Positions 29,001 through 37,250 of a DNA stretch of 64,000 nt are shown one piece after another. Position 1 is the first letter of the stretch; each line of letters begins with the position of its first letter. The notes under the pieces were generated by a model that ran no database searches, was not told the DNA's origin, and worked only from the letters and a program-made list of their open reading frames with translations. Source of the stretch: Bacillota bacterium (GTDB taxonomy: Bacteria; Bacillota; Clostridia; Lachnospirales; Lachnospiraceae); contig JAEWQV010000016.1 in the NCBI GenBank assembly GCA_023399055.1, positions 434,001 to 498,000 of the forward strand. Reading direction: 5' to 3'. The translations under genes were made by a program, and so were the position numbers.

Positions 29001-29416
29001 CCCTTTTATTGCACAGTAAAATGCATATTAAGGGCTTCTGTTTCAAGGAAACAGAGAAAGCTTATGAACAGTTGTCCATACTGTCCTATAGCACCCTTTA
29101 CGGTGATAATTATAGGATTGGTTCGAATGAGATCACGAATATAGGGAATAATGTCACAATTTCCTTTGACAAGATGGACTTTGGCACCGAGGGCTGTAAG
29201 AAGTTGACCATCTGCGGACGCTGTTTGATTAATAATTCCATTCTGGTATGTTTTAAGGGAAAGGATGACGAGAGCAGGCAGTTGATAGAATTTAAGACCT
29301 CGAGGGAATTCACCCATCGGGAGTTTGAATTGGAACGTGTTACTGGGATGCAGACGGTAGAGTTTTTATTCCTGCCAGGGTGCAAATTTGATTTTAAGTG
29401 GTTCAAATTTGAGTGA
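26018..29416 (+). CDS. Glycoside hydrolase family 2 enzyme (beta-galactosidase/beta-glucuronidase type)
   Basis: 1132 aa, preceded by AAGGAGAGGAAGG. No signal peptide, so cytoplasmic. The GH2 order is visible: sugar-binding domain (LPHDWMIYD, GEGWYRKYFF, VNGSRVGEWKYGYTTFECDIT), Ig-like domain, then the TIM barrel with GVCLHHDLGALGAAV, MGANAIRTAHN, MWMIGNEIYD (acid/base Glu) and YGSETGSVVQSRG (probable nucleophile Glu). The C-terminal third has a DUF4982-like beta domain (KAPMVHLFPYWDF), Ig-like segments and a CBM6-like module. GH2 covers several activities; the neighbours suggest a hemicellulose side-chain sugar. It ends in a terminator, so it is transcribed apart from the importer operon. 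Confidence 0.85.
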   Translation: MGKKILFNNDWEFTKQELVLENKVKNTEHFIWKKVDLPHDWMIYDTALFDKDGEGWYRKYFFWDSLEEATHKICLLRFEGIYMDCTIYVNGSRVGEWKYGYTTFECDITSALKQGRNEILVHVLLKMPNSRWYTGAGIYRNVWLKVVPRLHFTTDGIYISTAKMGNEWKVTVEAEVVGVETEKSQYEIKHTIFDNRGIAVASSNGYHTQIIPVRAPHIWDIENPELYMLKTELLCQGKVIDEEINRFGFRTIDYNAKSGFYLNGCHVKLHGVCLHHDLGALGAAVNRCAIKRQLTLLKEMGANAIRTAHNMCAVELLELADEMGFLVANEAFDMWERPKNQYDYARFFNEWVERDVANWIRRDRNHPCNIMWMIGNEIYDTHAGERGQELTRYLMNLVYLHDSQHNAPVTIGSNYMPWENAQKCANIVKLAGYNYGEKYYDLHHKQHEDWCIYGSETGSVVQSRGIYHFPLDAGILCDDDEQCSSLGNSITSWGARSIEKCITDDRDATFSAGMFLWSGFDYIGEPTPYHTKNSYFGQLDTAGFKKDSYYMYQAEWTDYKKAPMVHLFPYWDFNLGQLIDVRVCSNAPKVELFFNDISQGICEIDHLTGHKLLGDWQIPYREGELRAVAYDENDKAIAQEIQRSFSDAEKIIIKPDKTTMLADGQDLIFAEISMEDKEENPVANANNRVQVKVTGCGRLIGLDNGDSTDYESYKGSSRRLFSGKLLAILAATTKHGEISLEVSSPGLKTVKATFLAKENESLRGISAMEQNEESTWKPEIPVRKLEIISSKGTNLNETMREVELKALVHPFNATYGDISWRVTNASGVDSNLAAIKTNGKEAILQAIGDGVVYVRAMTNNGGATPRLISTLEFQINGLGAAFLNPYELVSGSLYSRSRGEISNGNERGVATARDGESILIYDKLDFGVIGSKEITVAIFELDSKPARIEIWEGVPGEEGSELLAEPIYYKKSIWNTYQEETFQLKRHLKGITSLALLLHSKMHIKGFCFKETEKAYEQLSILSYSTLYGDNYRIGSNEITNIGNNVTISFDKMDFGTEGCKKLTICGRCLINNSILVCFKGKDDESRQLIEFKTSREFTHREFELERVTGMQTVEFLFLPGCKFDFKWFKFE

Positions 29417-29449
29417 AAAAAGGAATAAGTAATATTATTTACAGCAGAT

Positions 29450-29499
29450 AAGGATTTTGATTTGTGCAAAAGCACCAATTAAAATCCTTTATCTTTAGT
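29450..29499 (+). terminator. Terminator after the GH2 gene
   Basis: AAGGATTTT (29450-29458) pairs with AAAATCCTT (29481-29489), with an inner GTGC/GCAC (29464-29467/29472-29475) around a four-A loop. A TATCTTTAGT tail follows. Confidence 0.6.
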
Positions 29500-29530
29500 A
29501 AAGATTGAGATTTAAAAAAACATACTAGCA

Positions 29531-29554
29531 TGATAATATACTAGTATACAAGTT
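29531..29554. promoter_or_regulatory. Candidate GntR operator before the importer operon
   Basis: ACTAGTATACAAGT (29540-29553), centred on GTATAC, directly follows TGATAATAT (29531-29539), a likely -10 region. The same arrangement recurs at 33377-33400 before uxuA. The xGTATACx core is that of known UxuR/ExuR-type GntR operators. The encoded regulator is the GntR protein at 34619. Confidence 0.6.
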
Positions 29555-29612
29555 GACAAAGGGTGTCACTGTTTATTCTAGTATTATTTTATTATTGAGA
29601 AAGAGGTGCAGA

Positions 29613-30563
29613 ATGAAGACTACCAAGGCAGAATTACACTTTATAAAAATTAGAAAGGCCGGCAATTATTTGAAACGTTACTGGTCGCTCTATCTTTTGT
29701 TAGTGCTTCCGCTTACTTATTTCATCATTTTCCGTTACATACCCATGATGTATATACAGATTGCCTTTAAAAAGTACAGCATTATTCAGGACGTTTGGGA
29801 TATGGAGTGGGCGGCAAATCATGGATTTGAGTATCTTATAAAGATTTTTTCTAATCGTGATTTTTTATATGCGCTGCGTAACACCATCGGACTTAACTTA
29901 TTGGATCTTTTAATCGGTTTTCCTGCACCGATTATACTGGCTTTACTGCTGAACGAGTTAGCCTTTAAGCGATTTAAGAGATTAACGCAGACGATAGTCT
30001 ACATGCCTCATTTTCTATCCTGGATTATTATTTCGGGTTTAGCCCTTCAACTGTTTGCACCAACCAACGGTCTTGTCAACATGGTACTCAAGCTTATGGG
30101 GCTTGAAGCAATTCCGTTCCTGAATGATCCAAAGCATTGGATCGTGACGTACATATTTCTGGGAATCTGGCAAAGTGTCGGTTGGAATACCATTATCTAT
30201 CTGGCAGCAATAACCGGTATCAACCCGGAGCTTTATGAAGCTTCTTCTGTGGACGGAGCAAGCCGCTGGAAAAAGATGTGGCATATTACACTGCCAGGCT
30301 TGCGATCAACCATCGTCGTTCTCATTATTATGAGTCTTGGACGTATTCTGGGAAGTGAGTTTGACCGTCCATATGCACTAGGCAATAATCTGGTAAAAGG
30401 TACGTCCAATGTTTTGTCAACCTTTGTTTATACCAATGGTATCCGTGGTTTGCAATTCTCTTTGACCGCGGCTGCAGGATTATTCCAGTCTGTGGTTTGC
30501 GTTATCTTCCTGCTGATTGCGAATGCAGTTGCTAAAAAAGCCGGTGAACGTGGTGTTTGGTAA
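29613..30563 (+). CDS. ABC sugar importer permease, LplB type (aldouronate uptake)
   Basis: 316 aa from the ATG at 29613 (AGAGGTG upstream); the frame opens earlier at 29553 but that overlaps the operator. Six helices with the CUT1 inner-membrane permease loop EASSVDGASRWKKMWHITLPGL (EAA motif, shown in part). N-terminal sequence SLYLLLVLPLTYFIIFRYIPM is typical of the LplB/YteP family used for oligosaccharides. With the next two genes it makes a CUT1 importer lacking a dedicated ATPase, which is normally shared (MsmX-like) and encoded elsewhere. The neighbours indicate acidic xylo-oligosaccharides as cargo. Confidence 0.9.
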   Translation: MKTTKAELHFIKIRKAGNYLKRYWSLYLLLVLPLTYFIIFRYIPMMYIQIAFKKYSIIQDVWDMEWAANHGFEYLIKIFSNRDFLYALRNTIGLNLLDLLIGFPAPIILALLLNELAFKRFKRLTQTIVYMPHFLSWIIISGLALQLFAPTNGLVNMVLKLMGLEAIPFLNDPKHWIVTYIFLGIWQSVGWNTIIYLAAITGINPELYEASSVDGASRWKKMWHITLPGLRSTIVVLIIMSLGRILGSEFDRPYALGNNLVKGTSNVLSTFVYTNGIRGLQFSLTAAAGLFQSVVCVIFLLIANAVAKKAGERGVW

Positions 30564-30593
30564 GAAAGTGATAGAAAGAAGGGTGTAGTCTAT

Positions 30594-31463
30594 ATGATAA
30601 AGTCAAGAAAAACAAAGATGGGAGATTTGATCATCGCTTTCCTATGCTTTCTCCTTATCCTGATTTGTTTATTACCGTTAGTAAATGTTTTAGCGAGATC
30701 CTTAAGTTCTAAAGAAGCTTTAATTAGAAACGAGGTATTTTTAATACCAAAGGGCTTTAATTTAGAGGCATATCAAATGGTACTTGGTGATGAAAAATAT
30801 GTATGGTCATTGGCATGGACTGCAATTTTAACTGTAATCTGTACGGTCTTGTCACTGTTTATGACAACCATCTGTGCCTATCCGCTGATTTTTGATAAAT
30901 TAAAGGGCCGTCGTGTAATTAATATATTCATTATTTTAACCATGTATTTCAGTGCAGGTACCATACCGAATTTTCTCCTGCTCAATGATCTGGACTGGAT
31001 CGGTAAACCGCAGGTGCTAATTATCCCTGGGTGTCTTAGCGTATTTAATATGATTATAATGCGAAGCTTCTTCTACAATATTCCGGATAGCCTTAGAGAA
31101 TCCGCCGAGATTGACGGAGCGAGCTACATACAGATATTACGAAAGATTTATCTGCCACTGTCTACGCCGGTAATGGCAACGCTGGCTCTCTTTTATGCCG
31201 TAGGCCGCTGGAACGGATTTTCAGATGCTTTAATGTATATGAATGACAAGAAATTTTATCCGATTCAGCTGCTGTTATATAACATTCTTAACAATATGAT
31301 GAGCATTGATACCTCAACCAAGGAAGGGTTTATTGCTCCGGGGCTTGCAGACACCTTTAAAGCAGCTACCGTTATGTTTGCAACGGTACCTATTTTGCTG
31401 ATTTATCCCTGGTTACAAAAATACTTTATCACAGGGGTGACTCTAGGTGCGGTGAAGGAATAA
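30594..31463 (+). CDS. ABC sugar importer permease, YtcP/LplC type (aldouronate uptake)
   Basis: 289 aa, 30 nt after the first permease, preceded by AGAAAGAAGGG. Six helices; the EAA loop reads ESAEIDGASYIQILRKIYLPLS. The N-terminal KMGDLIIAFLCFLLILICLLPLVNVLARSLSS and the end YFITGVTLGAVKE are hallmarks of the YtcP/LplC carbohydrate permease family. It pairs with the preceding permease as a heterodimeric channel. Confidence 0.9.
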   Translation: MIKSRKTKMGDLIIAFLCFLLILICLLPLVNVLARSLSSKEALIRNEVFLIPKGFNLEAYQMVLGDEKYVWSLAWTAILTVICTVLSLFMTTICAYPLIFDKLKGRRVINIFIILTMYFSAGTIPNFLLLNDLDWIGKPQVLIIPGCLSVFNMIIMRSFFYNIPDSLRESAEIDGASYIQILRKIYLPLSTPVMATLALFYAVGRWNGFSDALMYMNDKKFYPIQLLLYNILNNMMSIDTSTKEGFIAPGLADTFKAATVMFATVPILLIYPWLQKYFITGVTLGAVKE

Positions 31464-31535
31464 CCATATGCCTGGAGAATATAAAAGCGGACGCAATATG
31501 TCAAATTAAATATAAAACAATTAGGAGGGTATGAA

Positions 31536-33245
31536 ATGAAAAGATTTATGTCAATCGTGCTACTTAGCTGCCTGATCTTAACGCTGTTATCAGGCTGTAG
31601 CCAAAACAATGACTCCGGTAAGGAACCGACTCCAAAGCCATCAGTTAATGATGCTACAGTAACTGATCCTGTGGAAAATGTTGACCCGGATGGGGATGGT
31701 GTTGTGGATGGAAAGTTTCTTGAGACCAGGGAGATTACAGTAGAAGTATATGACCGTGATAATGACGGTGGTTCCACGCCGGAAGATAATTTCTATACGG
31801 AATATATCAAAGAAGGTATGCTTCGAGATCATAACGTACAGGTTACATTTGTTCCTGTTCCCCGTTGGACAGAGGTGGAACAGATTAATAACCTTCTAGC
31901 ATCAGGCTCCGCTCCAGATGTTTGTGTTACTTATGACTACTCCACAATTCAGACCTATGCCGGTATGGGCGGCGTAACAGACTTAAGTACATACGTTGAG
32001 GATTATAAAGACCTTTTACCTAATTTATGGGGTTGGTTAGGCGAAACTAATATTTATTGGGACAGAAATCCTACCTACGGAACAATATGGGCGTTGGAAG
32101 CAAAGCTTGCGGTTATGAACCGTACCAGCACCTTTGTTCGTGAAGATTGGTTGAAAAAGCTTAACATTTCCGAACCTACTACAATTGAAGAATTCGAAGC
32201 AATGCTTGTAGCATTCCGTGATAATGCAGAATTACTTCTTGGTGCAGATGCTGATAAGATGGTGCCTCTCTCCATCAGCTTTGATGTCGGCTGGCGTGCA
32301 GACCATTTGCTGGGTTCCTTTATTCCTAATGATATAACAGATAAAGATTATTTCATGTATGGTTTTGATGACAGAAAATTATTGGAGCCAGGAATCAAGG
32401 AAGGTGTCAGAGTTCTTAACAAGTGGTACAATGAGGATTTAATTTGGAAAGATTTTGCTCTGTATCCAGCAGGCGATACAACAGAGGATAACATGATGAA
32501 GGCAGGTTATGTAGGTGCTTTCATGCATAACTGGGATTATCCATATCGTAACGGTGAGAACAGCATTCAGTACAGCTTAACACAATTGGTTTCCCCGGAT
32601 GCAGCATATATTGCAGTTGAACCATTTAAGAATGACGCTGGTGTATATAAGAAGTTCCTTGCTGGACCGGTTGACCGTAAAGTGTTCCTCCCTTCCACGA
32701 ATGATGAGCCTCTTGCTTCTCTTATGTATCTTGACTGGATCAGCAATCCTGAAAATCGCCAGTTCATTCAAATTGGTGAAGAAGGCGTTACTCATGAAAA
32801 ATTAGAAGATGGTTCTGTTAGGACTCTTGCAGCTACGGGCGAGAAGATTATGAATTCACCAAATAATATTGATTATACAATTACTTGCAACGGATTGGAT
32901 TTAGGAGATACCGCAAAAACTGTAAACTCAATTGCTAATGGCTACGCTAACGTGGACTCCCGTTTCATCCAGAAAGCATTTGACATTTCTACCAAGGACG
33001 GACGTATCGGTCAGAACGTAAATGTTGGTACAATTAAGGCAGAAGAAGGTATGGGTCCTGCCCTTACCGCAAAACGTGATACGTTACTGGATCAGGCAGT
33101 TGTTGCAGCGGTAGATAAGTTTGATAATGTATTTGATTCAGGATTAAATGATTACCTTAGCTCCGGCGGTCAGGCAATTATTGATGAGCGTAAAGCAGCA
33201 TGGGAATTAACCTTTGGAGATGTAACCAGTCTTCCTGTGAAATAA
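31536..33245 (+). CDS. Extracellular solute-binding lipoprotein of the aldouronate importer
   Basis: 569 aa. A lipoprotein signal ends LLSGC (Cys21), then a Pro/Thr-rich linker. Residues 50-59 read DPDGDGVVDG, a calcium-binding-loop-like motif, and DRDNDGG lies nearby. The body is a large LipO/LplA-type (YtcQ) sugar-binding protein (VPVPRWTEVEQINNLLASGSAPDVC, TFVREDWLKKL). It should capture oligosaccharides at the cell surface and deliver them to the two permeases upstream. Preceded by AGGAGG. A strong terminator follows, separating it from uxuA. Confidence 0.9.
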   Translation: MKRFMSIVLLSCLILTLLSGCSQNNDSGKEPTPKPSVNDATVTDPVENVDPDGDGVVDGKFLETREITVEVYDRDNDGGSTPEDNFYTEYIKEGMLRDHNVQVTFVPVPRWTEVEQINNLLASGSAPDVCVTYDYSTIQTYAGMGGVTDLSTYVEDYKDLLPNLWGWLGETNIYWDRNPTYGTIWALEAKLAVMNRTSTFVREDWLKKLNISEPTTIEEFEAMLVAFRDNAELLLGADADKMVPLSISFDVGWRADHLLGSFIPNDITDKDYFMYGFDDRKLLEPGIKEGVRVLNKWYNEDLIWKDFALYPAGDTTEDNMMKAGYVGAFMHNWDYPYRNGENSIQYSLTQLVSPDAAYIAVEPFKNDAGVYKKFLAGPVDRKVFLPSTNDEPLASLMYLDWISNPENRQFIQIGEEGVTHEKLEDGSVRTLAATGEKIMNSPNNIDYTITCNGLDLGDTAKTVNSIANGYANVDSRFIQKAFDISTKDGRIGQNVNVGTIKAEEGMGPALTAKRDTLLDQAVVAAVDKFDNVFDSGLNDYLSSGGQAIIDERKAAWELTFGDVTSLPVK

Positions 33246-33251
33246 TGTAAA

Positions 33252-33288
33252 GAAGGGGACTCGTGAATTAACGAGCCCCTTCCTTTTA
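33252..33288 (+). terminator. Terminator after the solute-binding gene
   Basis: GAAGGGG (33252-33258)/CCCCTTC (33276-33282) and CTCGT (33260-33264)/ACGAG (33271-33275), loop GAATTA, tail CTTTTAAAA. Confidence 0.75.
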
Positions 33289-33376
33289 AAAAAGGTATCG
33301 TTAAATAGTAACAAAAAAAATTGTCATATTTTAAAATAATTATTACTATTTCATTGTTTTAAATAAAGAGCAAGTG

Positions 33377-33400
33377 TGATAATATGCTAGTATACTAGTT
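33377..33400. promoter_or_regulatory. Candidate GntR operator before uxuA
   Basis: GCTAGTATACTAGT (33386-33399) contains a 12-bp perfect palindrome centred on GTATAC and directly follows TGATAATAT (33377-33385). A TTGTTT at 33354-33359 lies about 18 bp before GATAAT and may be the -35. Apart from two positions the 24 bp match the site at 29531-29554, so one regulator should control both the importer and uronate genes. Confidence 0.65.
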
Positions 33401-33503
33401 ATTAAATTGGTATTTAATTCCACAAAGTGAATTAGCAATTCACATTGCAGCTTTGCGCTATGTGATCAAAGCTTGCAGGTATAGAGAAAGGCATGGTTTT
33501 TAT

Positions 33504-34580
33504 ATGAAAATGATTATACGCTGGTTTACAGGCAGCGATGATAGCGTTACACTAGAACAAATAAGACAAATTCCCGGGATTACCGGAGTGGCAACAATGC
33601 TGTCAGATATACCGGTGGGTGAGGTTTGGCCGTTAAGCAGACTTGAGAATTTACGGGATGAGGTCCATGCAGCCGGCCTTGAGTTAGAAGTAATTGAAAG
33701 TGTAAATATCCATGAGGATATAAAAAAGGGATTACCGAGCAGGGATTACTATATTAATAATTATATAAAGACAATTGAGAATTTATCAAAGATTGGTATA
33801 AAATGTCTGTGTTATAATTTTATGCCGGTTATGGATTGGCTTAGGAGTGATTTGACATATCCGCTTGAGGATGGCAGCACTGCCCTTGCCTATAACCATG
33901 AAGCGATTCTGAAGATGAATCCCGCTGATATTGCAGAGGGGATGCTTGAGAATTCCGGGGGCTATTCGCTGCCGGGCTGGGAGCCGGAAAGGCTGGCAGA
34001 GATGTCTGCAGATATTAAGTTTTACCAGACCATATCTGCGGATCAATATTGGGCGAATATGAAGTATTTTTTAGATTCAGTCATTCCATATGCGGAGAAG
34101 TATGATGTAAAAATGGCAATACATCCGGATGATCCTCCCTTTTCCATCTATGGACTCCCTAAGGTAATTAACAGCGCGGAAAATATTCGTAAGTTTTTGA
34201 GCCTGAATAATAGTCCATACAATGGCTTGACTTTATGCACAGGTTCCTTAGGTGGTAATTTGGATAATGATATTCCTGCCATAGTCAGCGAGTTTGCTGC
34301 ACAGAATCGGATACATTTTGCACATATTCGTAATGTAAAGCATCTGGATAAGATGGTGTTTACGGAATCGGCTCATTACAGCCCCTGCGGAGACCTGGAT
34401 ATGTTTGAGGTTGTAAAAGCATTCTATGATAATGGATTTGATGGATATATTCGTTCGGATCATGGGCGTATGATCTGGGGAGAAAAAGCAAGGCCGGGAT
34501 ATGGTTTATACGACAGAGCCTTGGGTTCTACCTATCTTCTGGGGTTATGGGAGGCAATTGTAAAGAATACAAGTAGATAA
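33504..34580 (+). CDS. uxuA: Mannonate dehydratase
   Basis: 358 aa from the ATG at 33504 (GAGAAAGG upstream), the usual family length; the frame opens earlier at 33453. Family segments: MIIRWFTGSDDSVTLEQIRQIPGITGVATML, CYNFMPVMDWLRSDL, MAIHPDDPP, LCTGSLG, IHFAHIRNV and IRSDHGRMIWGE. The His, Cys and Asp residues in these form the Mn2+/Fe2+ site. It dehydrates D-mannonate to 2-keto-3-deoxy-D-gluconate in the Ashwell hexuronate pathway. The glucuronate isomerase (uxaC) and KDG kinase/aldolase are not in this window. Confidence 0.95.
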   Translation: MKMIIRWFTGSDDSVTLEQIRQIPGITGVATMLSDIPVGEVWPLSRLENLRDEVHAAGLELEVIESVNIHEDIKKGLPSRDYYINNYIKTIENLSKIGIKCLCYNFMPVMDWLRSDLTYPLEDGSTALAYNHEAILKMNPADIAEGMLENSGGYSLPGWEPERLAEMSADIKFYQTISADQYWANMKYFLDSVIPYAEKYDVKMAIHPDDPPFSIYGLPKVINSAENIRKFLSLNNSPYNGLTLCTGSLGGNLDNDIPAIVSEFAAQNRIHFAHIRNVKHLDKMVFTESAHYSPCGDLDMFEVVKAFYDNGFDGYIRSDHGRMIWGEKARPGYGLYDRALGSTYLLGLWEAIVKNTSR

Positions 34581-34618
34581 GATACATACTTAATTTAAAG
34601 GCATGAGGAGATAGTTAA

Positions 34619-35299
34619 ATGGTTATTTCGGTGAGAGAAACAAGAGAAAATGCAAGAGAATATGCTTTGCGGGAGATAAGGGAGAACATCATATCCTTGA
34701 AGCTGAAGCCAGGTAGTTCGGTAAGTGAAAATGAGCTGGCTAAGGAGCTTGGGATCAGCAGAACTCCGGTCAGAGAGGCTTTGCAGGAACTTCAAAAGAG
34801 TAATCTGATTGAGGTATATCCGCAAAGAGGAAGCGTTATTGCCCACATTGATTTTAATATTGTCGATGAAATGGTATTCCTCCGCAGAATCTTGGAAAAG
34901 GCTATTGTTGAAGAGCTTTGTGACTGTATCACCGAAGAGGGGATACAGGAATTAGAGAAGAATATACAGCTTCAGGAGTTTTATCTTGACAAAAAAATGC
35001 CAGATAAAATCATTGAGCTTGACAATGAGTTTCACCACTCACTATTTCTCATGTGTAATAAGGAACGTATCTATAATCTGATGGAGGCGACACAAGGGCA
35101 TTTTGACCGTATTCGTACTCTTAGTATGTATTCTGTTAAAGACCTTAAAATTGTTGCTGACCACAGAGCGATAATGAATGCAATTAAATCAGGTGATAAG
35201 AAATTAGCGGCTGATTTTATTGTAAAACATCTGTCCAGATATAAATTGGACCAGCAAGAAATTATTGAGAAATATCCAGAATATTTTAATTTGAAATAA
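34619..35299 (+). CDS. GntR/FadR-family regulator, probable uronate repressor
   Basis: 226 aa, preceded by GAGGAGATAG. A winged helix-turn-helix (YALREIRENIISLKLKPGSSVSENELAKELGISRTPVREALQEL, abridged here as its first and last parts) joins an FCD effector domain that contains DLxxxR-like and NEFHHSLF metal-ligand positions with late His (ADHRAIMNAI). FCD regulators of this group (UxuR/ExuR/KdgR-like) respond to hexuronates or their pathway intermediates. Its place between uxuA and uxuB, and two operator-like palindromes upstream of the importer and uxuA, support control of the whole locus. Confidence 0.88.
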   Translation: MVISVRETRENAREYALREIRENIISLKLKPGSSVSENELAKELGISRTPVREALQELQKSNLIEVYPQRGSVIAHIDFNIVDEMVFLRRILEKAIVEELCDCITEEGIQELEKNIQLQEFYLDKKMPDKIIELDNEFHHSLFLMCNKERIYNLMEATQGHFDRIRTLSMYSVKDLKIVADHRAIMNAIKSGDKKLAADFIVKHLSRYKLDQQEIIEKYPEYFNLK

Positions 35300-35590
35300 G
35301 CGGGATACTTTGATCCCGAAGCAATAGGGTAACTATGAGGCTGCTGCAAAATGAGTTTGGTTTACAGGAAATAATCTGCTTCCTATGAAATCATATCCGT
35401 GTTATTTGGCATCAGCCTTTTATAATTAAACTGGTACATCAGCTTCAAAAGAATAGAACCATTTCATGGTCTAGTTATTTGAAGGACGATGCACTAGTAC
35501 AATGTTCTTTAATTAACTGGCAAGGAAACATGTCTGAATTTTCTTATCAGTTATTTGGGGAACCTTGTATGAGATAACCGGGAGATGAAG
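35300..35590. other. Gap between gntR and uxuB
   Basis: No gene seen. A small hairpin, GGGAT/ATCCC near 35303-35318, follows the gntR stop. GGCTGCTGC (near 35339-35347) and GGCATCAGCC (35409-35418) could form the ends of a longer imperfect hairpin whose ends resemble the dispersed element at 2951. ACTAGTAC near 35491 is a partial look-alike of the GntR site. Confidence 0.4.
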
Positions 35591-37108
35591 ATGAGATTAG
35601 TGGAAGCCTGGGCAACAAGAGAGAATTGGAAGAAGGATTATATAATTCCTGCCTACAATAGAGACGAAATAAAAGAGAACACGATAAAAGCACCAATATG
35701 GCTGCATTTTGGGGCGGGAAATATTTTTCGTGCCTTCATTGCTGCAGCAATGGATACGCTGCTCGAACAGGGCTTAAGTGACAGGGGGATTATTGTTTGT
35801 GAGAGCTTTGATAAGGAACTGATTGAGAGGGCATATGAACCTTATGATTCCTTAAGTCTTTTAGTTACGTTAAAGGCAAATGGGCAGATAGAAAAAAGGG
35901 TAATTGGCAGTGTTATGAAGGCAGTCACAGAGTTGGAAGCAATGAAGGGGTTGTTCTGCATGCCCACAGTTTCGATTGTCAGCTTTACAATTACGGAGAA
36001 AGGCTATACCGGACCGCTGATGCGTACGATTGCTGAACTCTGTCTGGAACGATATAACAGCGGTGCGTATCCGTTAGCCTTAGTGAGCATGGATAATTGT
36101 GCACATAATGGTGAGCTTTTATCAAACAAGGTCTTGGAACATGCAAGAAATCTGGTTTTGGAGGGAAAAGCACAGCAGGGTTTCCTCTCCTATCTTACCG
36201 ATGAAACAAAAGTAACCTTTCCCTGGTCAATGATTGATAAAATCACCCCAAGACCCGATGAGACAGTAAAGCACCTGCTCGAGAAAGACGGCTTTCTGGA
36301 TACAGAGTTAATTGTCACAGCGCGTAATACTTATACTGCACCCTATGTAAATGCCGAGGAAACAGAATATCTTGTGATTGAAGATAAGTTTCCTGGTAAA
36401 AGGCCGCAGCTGGAGGCTGCGGGTATCCGGTTTGCAGATCGGAAAACCGTTGACAAGACGGAGAAAATGAAAGTGGGAACCTGTCTGAATCCACTGCATA
36501 CGGCACTGGCGATATTCGGTTGTTTGTTGGATTATCGCACCATACATGAGGAAATGAAGGATGAGCAGCTTAAAGGACTGGTTTTACGTCTGGGATTTGA
36601 AGAGGGCATGCCTGTGGTGGAGAACCCGGGAATTATTAAGCCTGAGGAGTTTTTAAATGATGTGCTTTATAAACGACTTCCCAATCCCTTTATGCCGGAT
36701 TCTCCCCAAAGAATAGCAACGGATACCTCACAGAAGCTGCCGGTCCGTTTTGGCAATACCCTTAAGGCATACACCTTAAATTCGAAGCTAAACCTAAAGG
36801 AACTGACTATGATACCTCTGATTTTTGCAGGCTGGCTAAGATACCTTTTAGGAGTAAATGATGAAGGAATAGAATTTACCAGAAGCAGTGATCCAAGGTT
36901 GGAGGAGCTGACGTCCTATCTAAGTCAAATAAAACTTGGCACGGAAGTTTGTGAGGAAGAAGGCTTGTATCAAATATTATCAGACCAGAGTATATTCGGA
37001 ATTGATCTTGCGGAATATGGGCTGGCTCAGAAGGTGATTGGAATGTTTAAGGAGATGCTTGCCGGAGAAGGAGCAGTTCGTCATACACTAAAAAAATACT
37101 GTAAGTGA
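35591..37108 (+). CDS. uxuB: Fructuronate reductase (mannitol dehydrogenase family)
   Basis: 505 aa from the ATG at 35591 (GGGAG 6 nt upstream); the ATG at 35585 overlaps the site. It is a long-chain polyol dehydrogenase with an N-terminal NAD-binding part (IWLHFGAGNIFRAFIAAAMD) and the catalytic segment (TEKMKVGTCLNPLHTALAIFGCLL). The length and neighbours fit D-mannonate oxidoreductase, which reduces fructuronate to mannonate, the UxuA substrate. Tagaturonate reductase (UxaB) is a close relative, but uxuA beside it favours UxuB. Confidence 0.88.
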   Translation: MRLVEAWATRENWKKDYIIPAYNRDEIKENTIKAPIWLHFGAGNIFRAFIAAAMDTLLEQGLSDRGIIVCESFDKELIERAYEPYDSLSLLVTLKANGQIEKRVIGSVMKAVTELEAMKGLFCMPTVSIVSFTITEKGYTGPLMRTIAELCLERYNSGAYPLALVSMDNCAHNGELLSNKVLEHARNLVLEGKAQQGFLSYLTDETKVTFPWSMIDKITPRPDETVKHLLEKDGFLDTELIVTARNTYTAPYVNAEETEYLVIEDKFPGKRPQLEAAGIRFADRKTVDKTEKMKVGTCLNPLHTALAIFGCLLDYRTIHEEMKDEQLKGLVLRLGFEEGMPVVENPGIIKPEEFLNDVLYKRLPNPFMPDSPQRIATDTSQKLPVRFGNTLKAYTLNSKLNLKELTMIPLIFAGWLRYLLGVNDEGIEFTRSSDPRLEELTSYLSQIKLGTEVCEEEGLYQILSDQSIFGIDLAEYGLAQKVIGMFKEMLAGEGAVRHTLKKYCK

Positions 37109-37250
37109 CCATAGCGGGTTGCATCCTGGCAGGTGTGAACTATGCCTTCTTCACTGTGCTTTTAGGAAGAGGTACTTGTCAGGAAGCAGCTTTCTTATAA
37201 ATAAAATTAGTTTAATGACCTTACGAAAAATGAGGAATAAGGGCATAAGC

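Noticed and set aside
31403..31777. Antisense ORFs across the importer and enzyme genes
   Set aside because: They are mirror frames of strongly coding genes, without ribosome binding sites or protein-like composition.
35485..35500. ACTAGTAC before uxuB as a third GntR operator
   Set aside because: The centre is GTAC rather than GTATAC and the flanks do not match the two good sites.
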